A DNA stretch of 60,395 bases from Hennigella sp045641165 (GCA_045641165.1 JAZUGL010000005.1:1-60395), one strand, 5' to 3'. Counted from the stretch's first letter, positions 41,769 through 53,325 are shown. Numbers and translations: made by a program. The notes: generated by a model from the sequence alone, not told the origin.

Positions 41769-43220
41769 ATGAATAATTATAAAATAGTTAAATTGTCAAA
41801 TATCTTGCCTAGTTTAGCTAAAGCTAAAAAAAGACAAAATAAACAAATTAAGTATTTAAAAAATGTTTTTAAACTTTCTAGATCTCAAACCAATTTAGGT
41901 AAGAACAAAACCTTTTTTGTTAGAACATATGGTTGTCAAGCTAATGAAAGAGATAGTGAAACTATCAAAGCTATTTTAATAGCAATGAAATTTAAACAAG
42001 TTGATGATTATAAAAAAGCAGATTTAATCATTTTTAACACATGTGCTATAAGACAAAATGCAGAAGATAAAGCCTTTGGAATGTTGGGTGCAATAAAAGC
42101 ATTAAAAAGAAAAAAACCTAATGTGGTTGTTGGTTTTTGTGGTTGTATGCCACAACAAGAATCAACAGTTAATCAAGTTAGAAAGTTTTATAAAGAAACA
42201 AACTTTGTTTTTGGCACACACAATATCTTTGAGTTGCCAGTTATATTAGAAAATGTTTATAAATTTAAACATCAAGTGATTAGAGTTTATTCATATCCTG
42301 GAGATGTTATCGAAAATCTTCCAGATTATCGTGAAACTAAACATAAAGCATTAGTAAACATCATGTATGGATGTGATCATTTTTGCACATATTGTATAGT
42401 GCCCTATACAAGAGGAACAATTAGGTCAAGAAAAAAACAAGATATTTTAAATGAAGTTAAAAATCTTAAAAGAAAAGGTTACAAAGAAGTAACATTGCTT
42501 GGTCAAAATGTTAATTCTTATGGAATAGATTTAAACTATAAAAATGGTTTTGCTAGTTTATTGGAAGCTGTAGCAAAAACAAATATCCCAAGAGTAAGAT
42601 TTGCTACATCTAACCCGTGGAATTTTAATAGTTCAATAATTAACGTGATGGCAAAGTATCCAAACATTATGGCATACATTCATTTGCCAGTTCAATCTGG
42701 TTCAGAAAAGATTTTAAAAGAGATGAACAGAGGAATGAGAATAAATGATTACATATCATTTATTAAAGAGATTAGACACAAAATTCCTAACTGTACTATC
42801 TCAACAGATTTGATTGTTGGTTTTCCTAATGAAACAGACAAAGATTTTAGAAAAACATTAAGACTTTATAGAAAGATTAAATTTGATAATGCTTATACCT
42901 TTATCTATAGTAGAAGATTGGGCACACCTGCATCTAAAATTGCAGATAAAATAAGTGATGAAACTAAACAAAAGAGACTAGTTAAGTTAAATAAATTAGT
43001 TAAAAAATACTCTAAATGAAATAACAACAAATATATTGGCAAAACTTTAACTGTTTTAGTTGACGGTTTAAGTAAAAATAACCCCAAAAACTTATGTGGT
43101 TATGCTCATAATTGAAAGTTAGTCAACTTCGTTGGTAATGCAAAACTAGGACAATTTGTTCAAGTTAAAATAATTTCTTCAAGTGCTTTTAGTTTAAATG
43201 GAATACAAATAAAAAAGTAA
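41769..43220 (+). CDS. miaB: tRNA i6A37 methylthiotransferase MiaB
   Basis: This 483-aa radical-SAM enzyme adds methylthio to i6A37. The MTTase domain shows TYGCQANERDSE and NTCAIRQNAEDK, and the radical-SAM cysteines are in YGCDHFCTYCIVPYTRG. LPVQSGSEKILKEMNRG, LIVGFPNET and a TRAM tail follow. About 60 N-terminal residues precede the first conserved motif. The last in-frame TGA is Trp417, so the gene extends well beyond that point. It converges on the PNPOx-like gene with a shared terminator. Confidence 0.93.
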
Positions 43221-43251
43221 GGATTAATCTAGGTGTAGTTCCTTACTTTTT
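43212..43251. terminator. Bidirectional terminator between miaB and the PNPOx-like gene
   Basis: Twelve perfectly complementary bases (43212-43223 and 43240-43251) with A-run and T-run flanks surround a 16-nt loop. The miaB stop lies in the left arm, and the last codons of the minus-strand gene make up the loop and right arm. Confidence 0.75.
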
Positions 43252-43598
43252 ACTTTAAATTCTAATAGTTGGAGTTCGTCATTTTCAATATTGTCATAGA
43301 TTTTGGAAAGAACAGGAAAGGCATTTCACATTCTTTTTTTAATTGATGGGTTGTGACTTACTTGTACAATACCAGTTAATCTCATTCATGTTCTTGTTCC
43401 TGGTTTTAAGGCAACAATACATATATTCCTATTGGTAATAAGTTGATTGTAAACCTTTTTACTTCTTCCTGTTGGCATATATAGTTTGCCTGCTCAAGCC
43501 ATAATTATGCCAAATGGTCTTGAAGAAGGACAAACACCATTGTTAGTCACTACTCAATAGTGACCACATTCCATTAAAAATTTAGCTGTATCTTGCAT
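43224..43598 (-). CDS. Pyridoxamine 5'-phosphate oxidase-like (flavin-binding) protein
   Basis: This 124-aa split-barrel protein carries SSRPFGIIMAWAGKLYMPT, KVYNQLITNRNICIVAL and TWMRLTGIVQV, a pattern seen in small PNPOx-like FMN or heme-binding proteins. Several TGA codons are Trp. It probably starts at 43598. It follows trmB by 4 bp. The cofactor and substrate are not known. Confidence 0.7.
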
Positions 43599-43602
43599 AC
43601 TT

Positions 43603-44238
43603 TTATTTTATCTTAAGGATTAACTTATATATTGGTTTTTTAAGTTGAACAAACTTCTTTTCGTATTCGGTTTGAACATTGTTTTTGTTCATTTTATGAT
43701 TTAAATTCTTGTATAAATTTCTTGTTTTATAGACTATTTCAATATATTTTTTTGTTTTGACTTCTTCAAGTGTAAAGTTATACAAATTTTCATTATCGGT
43801 TTTGAATTCTATAAGAGAATTATGTTTAAGAATCTTCTTGTATAAGTCTAGAAACAAAGAAGATGTTAATCTTCTTTTAGCATGTCTTTTTTTAGGCCAC
43901 GGATCAGAAAAGTTAAGAAAAATTTTGCTAACTTTGTTTGTAAATTTTTTGCAATCTAAATCTTTAACATCAAGACATGAAAAGAAAAGGTTTGGTAGCT
44001 TATCAGCGCACATTTCTACTTTTTTTAATGTTTTTAAAACAACTGTTGAGTATTTTTCAATTCCTAAGAAGGTAATTTTTGGATTTTTAATAGCTTGTTG
44101 AATTAAAAAGTCACCTTTACCACTTCCAATTTCTAAAAATAGTTTAGTTTTAGGAAATTTAAATTTATTTAAACTAACAAAATTAGGAAATTGTTTTATA
44201 AGTTTGGGTGCATCAGTATTAGTTCTTAATCTTCCCAT
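43603..44238 (-). CDS. trmB: tRNA (guanine-N7-)-methyltransferase
   Basis: This 211-aa enzyme methylates G46 of tRNA using SAM. The SAM loop is FLEIGSGKGDFL, followed by LGIEKY. The signature NFSDPWPKKRHAKRR and the C-terminal FKTDNENLY are diagnostic. The start at 44238 gives MGRLRTN, the usual beginning. A further ATG at 44250 exists. It overlaps the NUDIX gene by 20 bp. Confidence 0.93.
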   Translation of the reverse strand: MGRLRTNTDAPKLIKQFPNFVSLNKFKFPKTKLFLEIGSGKGDFLIQQAIKNPKITFLGIEKYSTVVLKTLKKVEMCADKLPNLFFSCLDVKDLDCKKFTNKVSKIFLNFSDPWPKKRHAKRRLTSSLFLDLYKKILKHNSLIEFKTDNENLYNFTLEEVKTKKYIEIVYKTRNLYKNLNHKMNKNNVQTEYEKKFVQLKKPIYKLILKIK

Positions 44239-44779
44239 ATTTGGCCTCAAATAGATTCAAACAAACTAATAAGCTTGATAGATAAAGTTGTTTATTAGAG
44301 TTTAAAATGCTTTTAACTTGTTTGTAAGACATTCATTTATTAAATGAAATATCTTCAAAAATTGATCCATCGCCTTGTTTTTTATCAATTAGTTTTCCTT
44401 TTGTTACATCACATAAGAAACAAAATACAGTTTCATTCATTTGAGTAGTAGGAACAAATTTAGTTTTAGCAACTAGAGACTTTTTGCTTACTTGTATATT
44501 TGCTTCTTCATAAACTTCAGCTATAGCATTATCTTCTGGGTTTTGTTCTTTTTCTAATGATCCAGTAATAGGACAAGCAAAACAATCATTTCATTTGTAG
44601 TGAGCTATAGTGTTAACTATAGGCAATGGTTGATACCTAATTAAAAACATATATCTACCCTTGGCCTTTTTAAAACATAAGATAGCAGTAGAGTTAATGT
44701 TTCTTCTTTGTGCATAAATAAAACCTTGAGAGGTTTCATACAAAGAAAGATATTTAGTTTCTTTAAGAAGTTTAGGCAT
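44219..44779 (-). CDS. NUDIX hydrolase
   Basis: This 186-aa NUDIX-family pyrophosphohydrolase resembles the ADP-ribose/sugar-nucleotide type. The box reads GSLEKEQNPEDNAIAEVYEE, followed by ANI. The catalytic EVYEE glutamates are kept, but the consensus Glu after Gx5 is Gln, Arg is Ala and the late Gly is Asn. It retains the VPTTQMNE segment near the C-terminal part. One TGA is Trp. The substrate is open. Confidence 0.78.
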
Positions 44780-44867
44780 TGTTTGTCATTCCTAAAAGCA
44801 ATTTTATAGTTAGATTATATAATATATCACATAGATAAAACTTAATCTATTAAGTTTTAGGTGAAAG

Positions 44868-45779
44868 ATGAAAACAAAAAATAAAAGTTTAAACGAATAC
44901 AATTTTTTTCTTAAAAAAAATAAAAAAAATAAGCGTTTTTTAGTTTACGTTTTGTGTGGTTACAAGGGGTTTCTATACAAAAATCTTTTCGAAAGGCTTA
45001 AAAGATGTGTTAAGTCTTTTGATGCAGATTATTGCTTGGTGTCTTGCGGTAAATATGATAAGTTCTTGCTAGAAATTGCAAAGAAAAATGGGTGGTGCTA
45101 TTTTTCATCTAAACTTAACAAACTTTTAGACACACAGAATGCTGTTATTTCAATGTTTTCAAAAGCTGAAATTATTATCAAAATGGATGAAGACATAATG
45201 GTAACTAATAAGGCTTTTAATAAATTAAAAGTTGCATATGATTCTGCTAAAAAAACTGGGACAAAAATAGCTTTTGTTGCACCAATCTTAAATATTAATG
45301 GATATGGTTCAATTAGATTATTGGAATTATTGCAAAAGAAGGAATTGGGCGAAAAACTATTTGGAAAATTAAAATATGGGTATGGACGTTCAGCAAAACC
45401 CGAGACTAACCTTGATTTAGTCAAATTTTTATGAAATGTTGATGGCAGGTTTATATATCTTGATTCTCAAAATAAAATGGTAGAGAAAATAAATCATGGT
45501 TTTACCTTTTGCAAAAAGCCTTTTTCTATTGGACTAATTTTATTCGAAAGGAAATTTTGATATTTACTTAATAATTCCAAACTTAAAAAATTATTTAAAA
45601 AAGATATGTTGGGTGGAGATGAAAAATTAATGAATTTATATTCTAAATACCACAATTACAAAAGAGTAATTTGCAATAACTGTGTTTGTGGGCACCTTTC
45701 CTTTAGAAAACTAAATCCAATAATGAAGGAAATATATCAAAGAGATCCTAAAATATTCGAATTAAAGGAGAAAAAATAA
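44868..45779 (+). CDS. Putative glycosyltransferase
   Basis: This 303-aa protein has a basic N-terminus and an alpha/beta start (KRFLVYVLCGYKG), then DADYCLVSCG and IIIKMDEDIMV, where MDED fits a DxD-type metal motif. A loop GGDEKLMN might serve as the acceptor part. It has no membrane segment. It is first in a plus-strand run leading to pgi and lies opposite the NUDIX gene. The family is not certain. Its place near GT8 and GT2 genes supports a sugar-transfer role. Confidence 0.6.
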
Positions 45780-47008
45780 TGATTAAACTAGAGACTAAAT
45801 TTACCAAAAGTATTGACAAAAAATCAATCATTAGAAAATACAAGTCTAGAATCCAAAAAATCTTTTCTAAAGTTAAAGATAGAAAAGCTATTGGTTCAGA
45901 TATGACAGGTTGAATATCTTATTGATTCAGAAATCATAATGATGAAGTTAATTTAATGGTCAAAAAAACTAAAGAATGGCAAAAATCTAATATCAAAGAT
46001 ATTGTAGTTATTGGAATCGGTGGAAGTTATTTAGGTGTAAGAGCTGGTGTTGATATGATTCAATCTGGAGCAAAACATTCTAAGTTTAACGTTCATTGAA
46101 TTCATAATATTCACCCTAACTACATTGCAAATGTTTTAAATTCATTAGGTAAGAGGGCTTTTGGAATTGTTGTAATTTCTAAATCAGGCAATACACTTGA
46201 ACCATCTATTGCTTTTGAAATATTTAAAAAGAAATTAACGACTAATTCTAAAAAAGCAAATAGCTATATTGTTGCTATAACTGGTAGAGAAGGTGGCAAA
46301 CTACATGCACAAGCATGTAACAATCATTGAACAAACTTTATTATCCCAAACAGTATTGGTGGTCGTTATTCAGCTTTAACTCCAGTTGGAATGTATTTAT
46401 TCATCTTATTGGGCTTTGATCATAAAAGAATTATCAAAGGCGCAAAAGATGCTGTTTATAAGTACTTCAATGCAAACTTAAACAATAATGATGCATTTGC
46501 CTATGCTTGCTATAGACACTATTTCAAGAACAACAAAAGCAAACAAATTGAAAACTTTATAGTATATGATCCAAGCTTAAAAATGTTTGGCGAAACATAT
46601 AAACAACTGTTTGGCGAATCAGAGGGTAAACAACATAAAGGTTTGTATCCTACAACTAGCTTGTTTTCATCTGATTTACATTCTATGGGTCAATATCTTC
46701 AAGATGGCACAAGAAACTTTTTTGAAACAACATTATTTGTTAAACAAGTTAATAATGTATCAAATAAACTTTTAGATTTTAACAAGGCATTACTTACTTC
46801 AACAGTGCAAGCACATTCAATTGAAGGAAAAGTAGATAATTTAATTATCTATGTTGACAAAATGGATGCTTACCATTATGGTTATTTATACATGTTTTTG
46901 TGCTTTTCAGCAATGGCAAGCGCATACTTGCTTGGCGTCAATCCATTTAACCAACCTGGTGTAGAAATTTACAAGAAAAGAATGAGTAAAATTCTAAATA
47001 ATAAATAG
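45779..47008 (+). CDS. pgi: Glucose-6-phosphate isomerase
   Basis: This 409-aa enzyme interconverts glucose 6-phosphate and fructose 6-phosphate. Signature parts are VIGIGGSYLGVRA, VISKSGNTLEPS, GGRYSALTPVG, the ATP-like loop ESEGKQHKG and a final QPGVEIYKK. The catalytic Glu and His are included in the last three. It starts within the preceding stop (TAATG), so it is coupled to the glycosyltransferase gene. It links glycolysis with sugar-nucleotide supply. Several TGA codons are Trp. Confidence 0.95.
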
Positions 47009-47037
47009 TTATAATTATTAAAAATTAAGAGGATTTT

Positions 47038-47703
47038 ATGGCAAGAACAGAATATTGCGTAATTGGTTTTGGTAGATTTGGTGAACAAGTTGCTAAACAA
47101 CTAAAAGAACTAGGAAAAAGTGTTTTAGTTATTGATGGTTCTGATAAAGCAGTTGATACAGCTTCAAGATTACATGAATATGTAATTAAAGCTAATGCTA
47201 GTGATATCAATGCTTTAAATGACTGTGGTGTTAAAAATGTAAGACATGTAATTGTTGGTACATCTAATATTGAAAATTCAATTATGATTTGTGCTAACTT
47301 AAAAGAATTGGGTGTTGAAAACATTGTGGCTAGAGCTAAAAACTCTACACATGAACGTGTTTTAAAAACTATGGGTATTACAAATGTAGTTATCCCTGAA
47401 ATTGATGCTGCAAATAAGATTGCTATATCTCTTGTTTATAACTTAGGTGCTGATATTACAGCTATTAATAAAGAATTATGTTGAATTAGAACAGTTGTTA
47501 CAAATCCAACTATTTTACACAAAGATGTTGCTGAAATTGGTTTTAGAGAAAAATATGATGCAATGGTTGTTTCTATTCAAAGAAAAGATCAATCTATTTT
47601 CCCTATTTTAAAGAATGCTCAATTCAAATTGGGCGATGTTGTAAGTATTGTTTGCAAGAACACATCTATTAAGAAGGTGCTAGATATTGTATCTAGCAAA
47701 TAA
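47038..47703 (+). CDS. ktrA: Potassium uptake regulatory protein KtrA/TrkA family
   Basis: This 221-aa RCK protein has the nucleotide-binding GFGRFGEQVA, then VIDGSDKAVD, a middle of VGTSNIENSI and a C-terminal RCK_C domain. It gates KtrB-type K+ channels on nucleotide binding. No KtrB gene is in the window. One TGA is Trp after residue 148. RBS-like AGAGGA precedes the start. Confidence 0.88.
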
Positions 47704-47705
47704 TA

Positions 47706-48728
47706 ATGGAACTAACTACCAGAAAGAAAACCTATTATTCTTTGTCAATATTTAGGCTTATTGGTATTTTAAGCATCATGATTGGTCATGGTGTTTGGAT
47801 TATTTTAGACAAATGGTTACCTTTTTGGGGGTTAACTGGTGACCCTAGGGAAGGATTTATGGTTCTTTCTGGTTTACTTTATGCTAACAAAGAAATCAAT
47901 AGTGCTAAATCTTTTTACAAAAAAAGTTTACTTAAATTATTTATCCCAGTTTTAGCTGCAACAATTTTCTTGTTGATTGGTAATATCACTTATATGGGGA
48001 TTAACAATAATTGAGATTTTATCTCAGTTTGGGCTGGATATACATCTTCTACAGGCGAAAAAATTTATCAATTTGCTAATTGGTATTTTGTGTTTTGAAC
48101 AGCCGTTTGTTATTTAGCCTTGCCGGCTCTTGCACAATGAAATAAGAAGGCTAATCAGATTGTCATCTGATTGGGTGTAATTTTAAATGTTGTAGTTGTT
48201 TGTTTTATCTATCCAGGTTTGAAACTGCTTTTTCCTTGTTTTGTATTTGGTTACTTCTTTGGCAAGAAGAAATGAACCCAATATTTTGAAAGTAAAGATA
48301 ATTTCAAATACTTTTTTAATCTCATTATTTGAATTTTAATTGTTACATTTTCATTAGGTATGCTTGCACTAGCCTCCTACTCTCCCAACATTTTCTTGGT
48401 TGATCTTATAAATGTCTTGGCTAATACATTATTTGGTGTTTCAAGCTTCTTTGTAATTGTGTTGGTGGCTCAGCTTTGTGTTAAAAATGTCAAGAAATGT
48501 GCCTTCTTATTATGAACAGACAAGGTTTGTTACTATATATACATATACAATCAATGTTGGGGCGTCGGTGGCACTGATGTAAGAGTTTGGTCTGGGCTTG
48601 ATATGTCTTGATGTATTGTTTTATTTATTGTTCTTGCTTTATCTACAGCAATAATAATGTATTACTTAGATATGATAATCAGGTTGTTAGTTACAAGAAA
48701 AATCAAAATTATTGAAAATAAACACTAA
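47706..48728 (+). CDS. Acyltransferase-3 family-like membrane protein (first copy)
   Basis: This 340-aa protein has about ten membrane helices. The first helix carries FRLIGILSIMIGHGVW, where the His is the residue expected of AT3 acyltransferases, and the REGFMVLSGLL segment follows as in that family. AT3 proteins O-acylate surface sugars or lipids. It lies 2 bp from ktrA and 1 bp before a paralogous gene. The sequence is diverged and the acyl acceptor unknown. Confidence 0.65.
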
Positions 48729-48729
48729 A

Positions 48730-49794
48730 ATGGCTAAAGCTTTAAATACTCGTAACTATATATATATATATAACCACATAGATATTCTAGATATTTTTAG
48801 AATCATACTAACCTTAATGATTTTAACTACTCATGTATGATACAAATACTATGTTGTGAATTTTGGAGAAGATAAGTCTTTTGGTTATATAGCAGTTGAG
48901 GCTTTTTTTATGATCTCTGGTTTTTTTGTTGCAAGATCAGCAACACAAGAAAATGCTGTACCTTGATATAAATATCTCCTGAAAAAAATTAAAAAGTTTT
49001 TGCCGTTATTAGCTTTTATATTTGGATTCGGATTGATTCTATTTACTATAAGTAGTTCTGTTTGTTTTGCTCCTAACTTTGAATGTTTTACTAGTATTTT
49101 AATGATTGCTTGATATTTATACTATTTAATTATTTTTGGTCCACTTATCTACTTCTTTATAAAACGTTGAAAAGAAGAGGCTGCCATTATTGGTTTATTT
49201 GTCTCTTTTGTAATCTATATTGGCTTATATTTTTGAATTGGCAGCATTGGTGCCGTAAAATTCTCAGACAATGGTGTGTTGAATGCTGCTTATGCAGCTA
49301 TTTCTGAGGCACTACGAGCTATTGCTGCACTTTTGGTTGGTTGTGGGCTTTTCTTTATAGCAATTAAATTACAAAAGATTAAAACTCCAACACTTATAAG
49401 AATTGTATGAAGTCTTATTGGGTTAACTTGCTTGGGTGCTATATTTTATTTGGCAGCCGAATTCACACACACATCATTCGAATTTTTAATTGTATTTTTA
49501 TTTTTCGTCATCTTGCTAATAATCTTCTGCAACTTTGGTTTTCTAACCAAAATAATTAAGTTAAACCCCAAGGCTTCTACTTTTATTTCTAAATTATTAC
49601 TTACTACATATTTATTTCATGGTTCTGTTATCGCTTTTATGTACACATTCAGTTGATATAATGAATCATTGTGACAGACTCAATGATGGCTAATAACTCA
49701 TGGTTTGGTTTGCTATGTAGGAAGTCCAATTCTAAGTGCTGGAATAAATAAACTTTATGACTTATTAATAGCCAAAATTAAGCAAAAAAAATAA
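48730..49794 (+). CDS. Acyltransferase-3 family-like membrane protein (second copy)
   Basis: This 354-aa protein has about ten helices. ILDIFRIILTLMILTTHVWY has the expected His, and VEAFFMISGFFVAR is the AT3 segment. It is a paralogue of the gene before it, not a close duplicate. The 5' coding end holds a (TA)8 tract at 48757-48772, encoding Tyr-Ile repeats. Many TGA codons are Trp. It is followed by a GT8 gene after 13 bp, in line with a role in decorating the glycan. Confidence 0.65.
48757..48772 (+). repeat. (TA)8 dinucleotide repeat in the second AT3-like gene
   Basis: Eight TA units start at codon 10 of the gene. Gain or loss of one unit would shift the frame near the N-terminus and stop translation. 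Confidence 0.8.
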
Positions 49795-49807
49795 TATAAT
49801 TTAAACG

Positions 49808-50644
49808 ATGAAAAATCGTTATCAACAAACAATTAAGATTGTTTACGCTTGCAATGATGCCTATTTTGATGGCTTATATTTATCTATTCTTTCTATAGTA
49901 AGAAGAACTAAAACACCGATTCAGTTTTATTTGCTTTCTGCAGATTGCACTTATCTAAAACCAAGTTATAAAATTTTATCAAAAAAACACCAAAAGATTT
50001 TAACTGATCTTGTCAAGAAATATAACAAGAAAAATTCTTTTACTTTAATTGACTGTAAAAAAGAATATGAAAGATTTATAAAGGGTGGAAAAAATGAAAA
50101 AACTAAATTTTCACCATACACAACATTCAGGCTTTTATTAAAGCAATTCCCTGTGTTTACCGGAAAAGTTCTATATATCGACATAGACACTATGGCATGC
50201 GATGATGTTGCTAAACTATATAAACAAGATGTTAAAAACTATGACTTTGGTGTTGTTATAGATAGATTAGGACATGTTTGACATGGAAAAACATGTTTTA
50301 ATGCTGGTATCATGCTTTTTAATATGGATAGGATAAGAAGAAATGATTTTATAGATAAGTCATTACATTACTTGAAAACTAGAAAACTACATTTCTGTGA
50401 TCAATCAGCAATGAGATTAGCTAAGCCTCATTTCATATACTTGCCTAGAAAGTTTAATGAACAAGGTGATATTAGAAAAGATACTGTTATTAAACATTTT
50501 TGCGCCAGATTTAAAGGTTGACCAAAACATCACAACATTAAACAATGACACCTAAACCAAATTCATAGAATCAAAAACATTGACGTATTTAAAGAAGATT
50601 TCAAAATCTTTAAAAGAGAAAGTAAGAAGTGAAATAAAAAATAA
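49808..50644 (+). CDS. Glycosyltransferase family 8-like protein
   Basis: This 278-aa retaining-type transferase shows VYACNDAYFDGLYLSI at the start, the DxD motif YIDIDTMAC, then CFNAGIMLFN and CDQSAMRLA, matching GT8 galactosyl/glucosyltransferases. A basic tail ends the chain. Three TGA codons are Trp. It uses a nucleotide sugar, probably UDP-glucose or UDP-galactose. It is last in the plus-strand run and is followed by a strong terminator. Confidence 0.85.
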
Positions 50645-50662
50645 GTCTAAGACTTATTTTTT
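50636..50662. terminator. Bidirectional terminator between the GT8 and GT2 genes
   Basis: Twelve-base arms with a 3-nt loop, an A-run on the left and a T-run on the right. The stop of each convergent gene lies in it. Confidence 0.85.
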
Positions 50663-51552
50663 TTAACTAGCTTTTTAACTGCTGATGAATACATCATTCT
50701 TAAAATTGGTCTAACATAGAATGGGAAGCCAGTAAGGTCTAGGCGTGTTTTATCAAATTTAAACTTCATTTTTTTAGAAGTTAAGTGTTTTCTTAATTTA
50801 GGCATCCCTATCATGACATAGAAGAATGGCTCTATTTTATTCTGTGCTGCATAATAATTTAAATTTGAAATTTGCATCTTTAAACCTTTTGGTGTTAAAA
50901 TGTTAGACATTGTGTTGCCACCTCTTTTTTGCCAATAAAGAGATAGAGGAGTTGGTATATATTTAATTGTCTTTGCTTTTCTAAAAGCATCTAAATAAAG
51001 AATATTGTCTTGATAGCTTACAAATTCTTGTAATTTCTTTGTTTTATAAAATAAACTTTTTTTCAAATAACTGCAATGAGGAAGCAAAATAGGTGAGTAA
51101 TAGTTCATTTCTCTCTTCTTATTTAAGTTTCGTTTAAAAGCAAAGTAGTAGGGGTGAACTTTTCTCTTTTTATTCCCACCATCTCATAAATAAAAACTGC
51201 CAGCGCAAAAGTCTGCATTATTGTTTTTTTCGTTTATTGTTTTAAACGCATTGGGCAAAATAACATCATCTGCATCACAAACAACAATATATTCACCATG
51301 AGCTAATTTATTTTTTTTAACAAAGTTAATAACACTGCCCCAGTTGCCATTCTTTTTAGAGTAAAAATGAATATGTTTGTGTTTTTTAGCGAACTTTTGG
51401 CAAATGGCTTTTGTTTTGTCTGTAGAACCATCGTCTACAATAATGTGTTCAATTTTTGACAAACTGTAATTTGTATTAGCTATAGCACTAATACATTTGG
51501 GAATAAACTTTTCGCCATTATAAACAGGTGTTATTACTGAAAATGTTTTCAT
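50647..51552 (-). CDS. Glycosyltransferase family 2 (copy 1)
   Basis: This 301-aa GT-A transferase begins MKTFSVITPVYNG, has VDDGSTD and the DxD motif VVCDADD, and later QDNILYLDAF. The C-terminal third is helical and basic. It shares its first 13 residues and many internal stretches with the gene at 51555, so the two are tandem duplicates. It is downstream of copy 2 by 2 bp. The sugar donor cannot be told. Galactofuranose is possible given glf upstream. Confidence 0.88.
51515..51552 (-). repeat. 38-bp identical repeat, copy 1 (start of GT2 gene)
   Basis: Identical over 38 bp to 52417-52454. It encodes the first 12-13 residues of the GT2 gene. It indicates tandem duplication and could allow recombination that fuses the two genes. 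Confidence 0.85.
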
Positions 51553-51554
51553 AA

Positions 51555-52454
51555 TTATTTTTTCTTAATAGTTATATATTTTTTTGCTTTAGCAAAATAA
51601 ATAATACAAACCCAAAAGCGGATTCACCATGGATATTGGTGGAAATGTGGTTTGCGATTGAAGCTTGCTATAGACATATTACGGACGTTCTCTCTACACC
51701 CTTTTATAAAAGCAATATGTAAAGCATAAGACTCAACAAGACCATTTTTATGTAAATAGCTCATCAAAGCTTTTCATGATTTGTTGGCTTTCAGTGATTT
51801 TGTTTGAGTCATAGTGCTTCCACTACGCTGCATTCAATAAAGACCAAGGCTTTTGTTTGTAATCTTTAGTTTTCTAGAATTTCTATATATTTCGTTATAA
51901 AGAGCCGTGTCTTGGTACATTACATTTTCAACCAAATCTCTGCCTTTATAAAAAACTTGTTTTTTAGTATATACAACATTAGGAACTAAAAGTCTAGACA
52001 AAAAATACTTTTTACTTCTTAAATCAAAATTTCTTTTGAATAAGAAAAAGTATGGGAAAAATTTAATTTTAGTTTTTGTTTTTTTATGGAAAAGATATGA
52101 ACCACAAAACATATCTGCACCACCACATTTTTTATTTACTATTTCAAAAGCTTTAGGTAGGATACCATCATCTGCATCACAAATAACAACATAATCGTTG
52201 TGTACTAAATGATTGTGCTTAACATAATTGATGGTTCCACCCCAATTACTATTAGGTTTGGAATAAAATTTAATGTGTTTATATTTCTTAGCAAATTTTT
52301 GACAAATTTTCTTAGTATTATCTGTTGAACCATCATCAACGATGATGTGTTCTACTTTTTTAAGATCATATTTAGCATTAATAACAGAGTTTATACAATT
52401 GGCAATATATTCTTGCCCATTATAAACAGGTGTTATTACTGAAAATGTTTTCAT
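51555..52454 (-). CDS. Glycosyltransferase family 2 (copy 2)
   Basis: This 299-aa GT-A transferase has the same opening as copy 1, VDDGSTDNTKK, and VICDADDGILPKA. QDTALYNEIYR corresponds to the acceptor-side helix. The C-terminal third differs from copy 1, indicating a different acceptor or linkage. It ends MSIASF...PWWIRF and a Lys-rich tail after several TGA codons. It is 1 bp after the hydrolase gene, so the block is coexpressed from glf. Confidence 0.88.
52417..52454 (-). repeat. 38-bp identical repeat, copy 2 (start of GT2 gene)
   Basis: Partner of 51515-51552, in the same orientation 902 bp away, covering the start of the second GT2 gene. Confidence 0.85.
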
Positions 52455-52455
52455 G

Positions 52456-53325
52456 CTATCCCTTAATAAATTTTAAAACTAAGTCATATAACATTTTAGA
52501 CTCTTTTGGTTCCATAGAAAGAACATGATAACCTGTCTTAAGTTTAATAAAATGCTTTTTATTAGTGCGTTTGCGTATTTTAAGAATTTTTGACCAATCA
52601 GCCATAACATCTTGGCCAGATTGAACATATAGAAATTTATATTTGTCATTTCTGCCGTATTTTCTAATGAATTTGAAACAAGGTTTCATATATCTTCAAA
52701 CAGCTAAATTAATTTTAGTATTAGTTTTAGATGGTGGAACTATTGATAATAATCTTCTAAATAGTGGATCACGACTAAACTTATCTTGACTAGTTTGAAC
52801 GACCGGCAAGTGACATTCAATATTAAAAAGTAGAGTTACTAGTTCTCTTCAAATAATAGAATACATTTGTTTTTTTGTTTTCTTTTCTGGATTGGTAATA
52901 GCAAATGGCATGTTTCATCCTACAGTTCCAGAAATTTTGCTTCTATTCTTTTTATAGTATAAAAAGTTAATAGCTGTTCCTCACGATTCACCTAAAAGAT
53001 ATATTTTTCTATGAGGTATTGTGTTTTTAACTCATGAAACAACATCGTCAAGTTCTTTTAAATAGTTTTTTTTGAATTGTGAAGGTTTATTTATGTTTTC
53101 ATTGTGGCCAGCTTTTTCGTATGTAACAAAGTAGTGGTTGTCAAAAGCTGGATTGTTCATATATAGACATGATGGAATAGATGATCCTATTCCGCTATTA
53201 AAGATAAAAACCACAGAACGTCTTGTTTTAGTAATTGGACTAACACTCACGACCGGAATTTCGTGTTTAAAATTATTAGAAATAATCTTGTCTTTACAAA
53301 TTCTTTCGGTCTCAAATTTAAGCAT
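52456..53325 (-). CDS. Alpha/beta hydrolase
   Basis: This 289-aa serine hydrolase fold has the nucleophile elbow LLGESWGTA (Ser114), a loop SGQDVMADW offering Asp, and KTGYHVLSMEP offering His, so the catalytic triad is complete. An oxyanion-like stretch FIFNSGIGSSIP precedes. An esterase or lipase role is likely, perhaps removing or moving acyl groups on the glycan or lipid. It overlaps the glf end by 8 bp and precedes GT2 copy 2 by one base. Confidence 0.78.
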
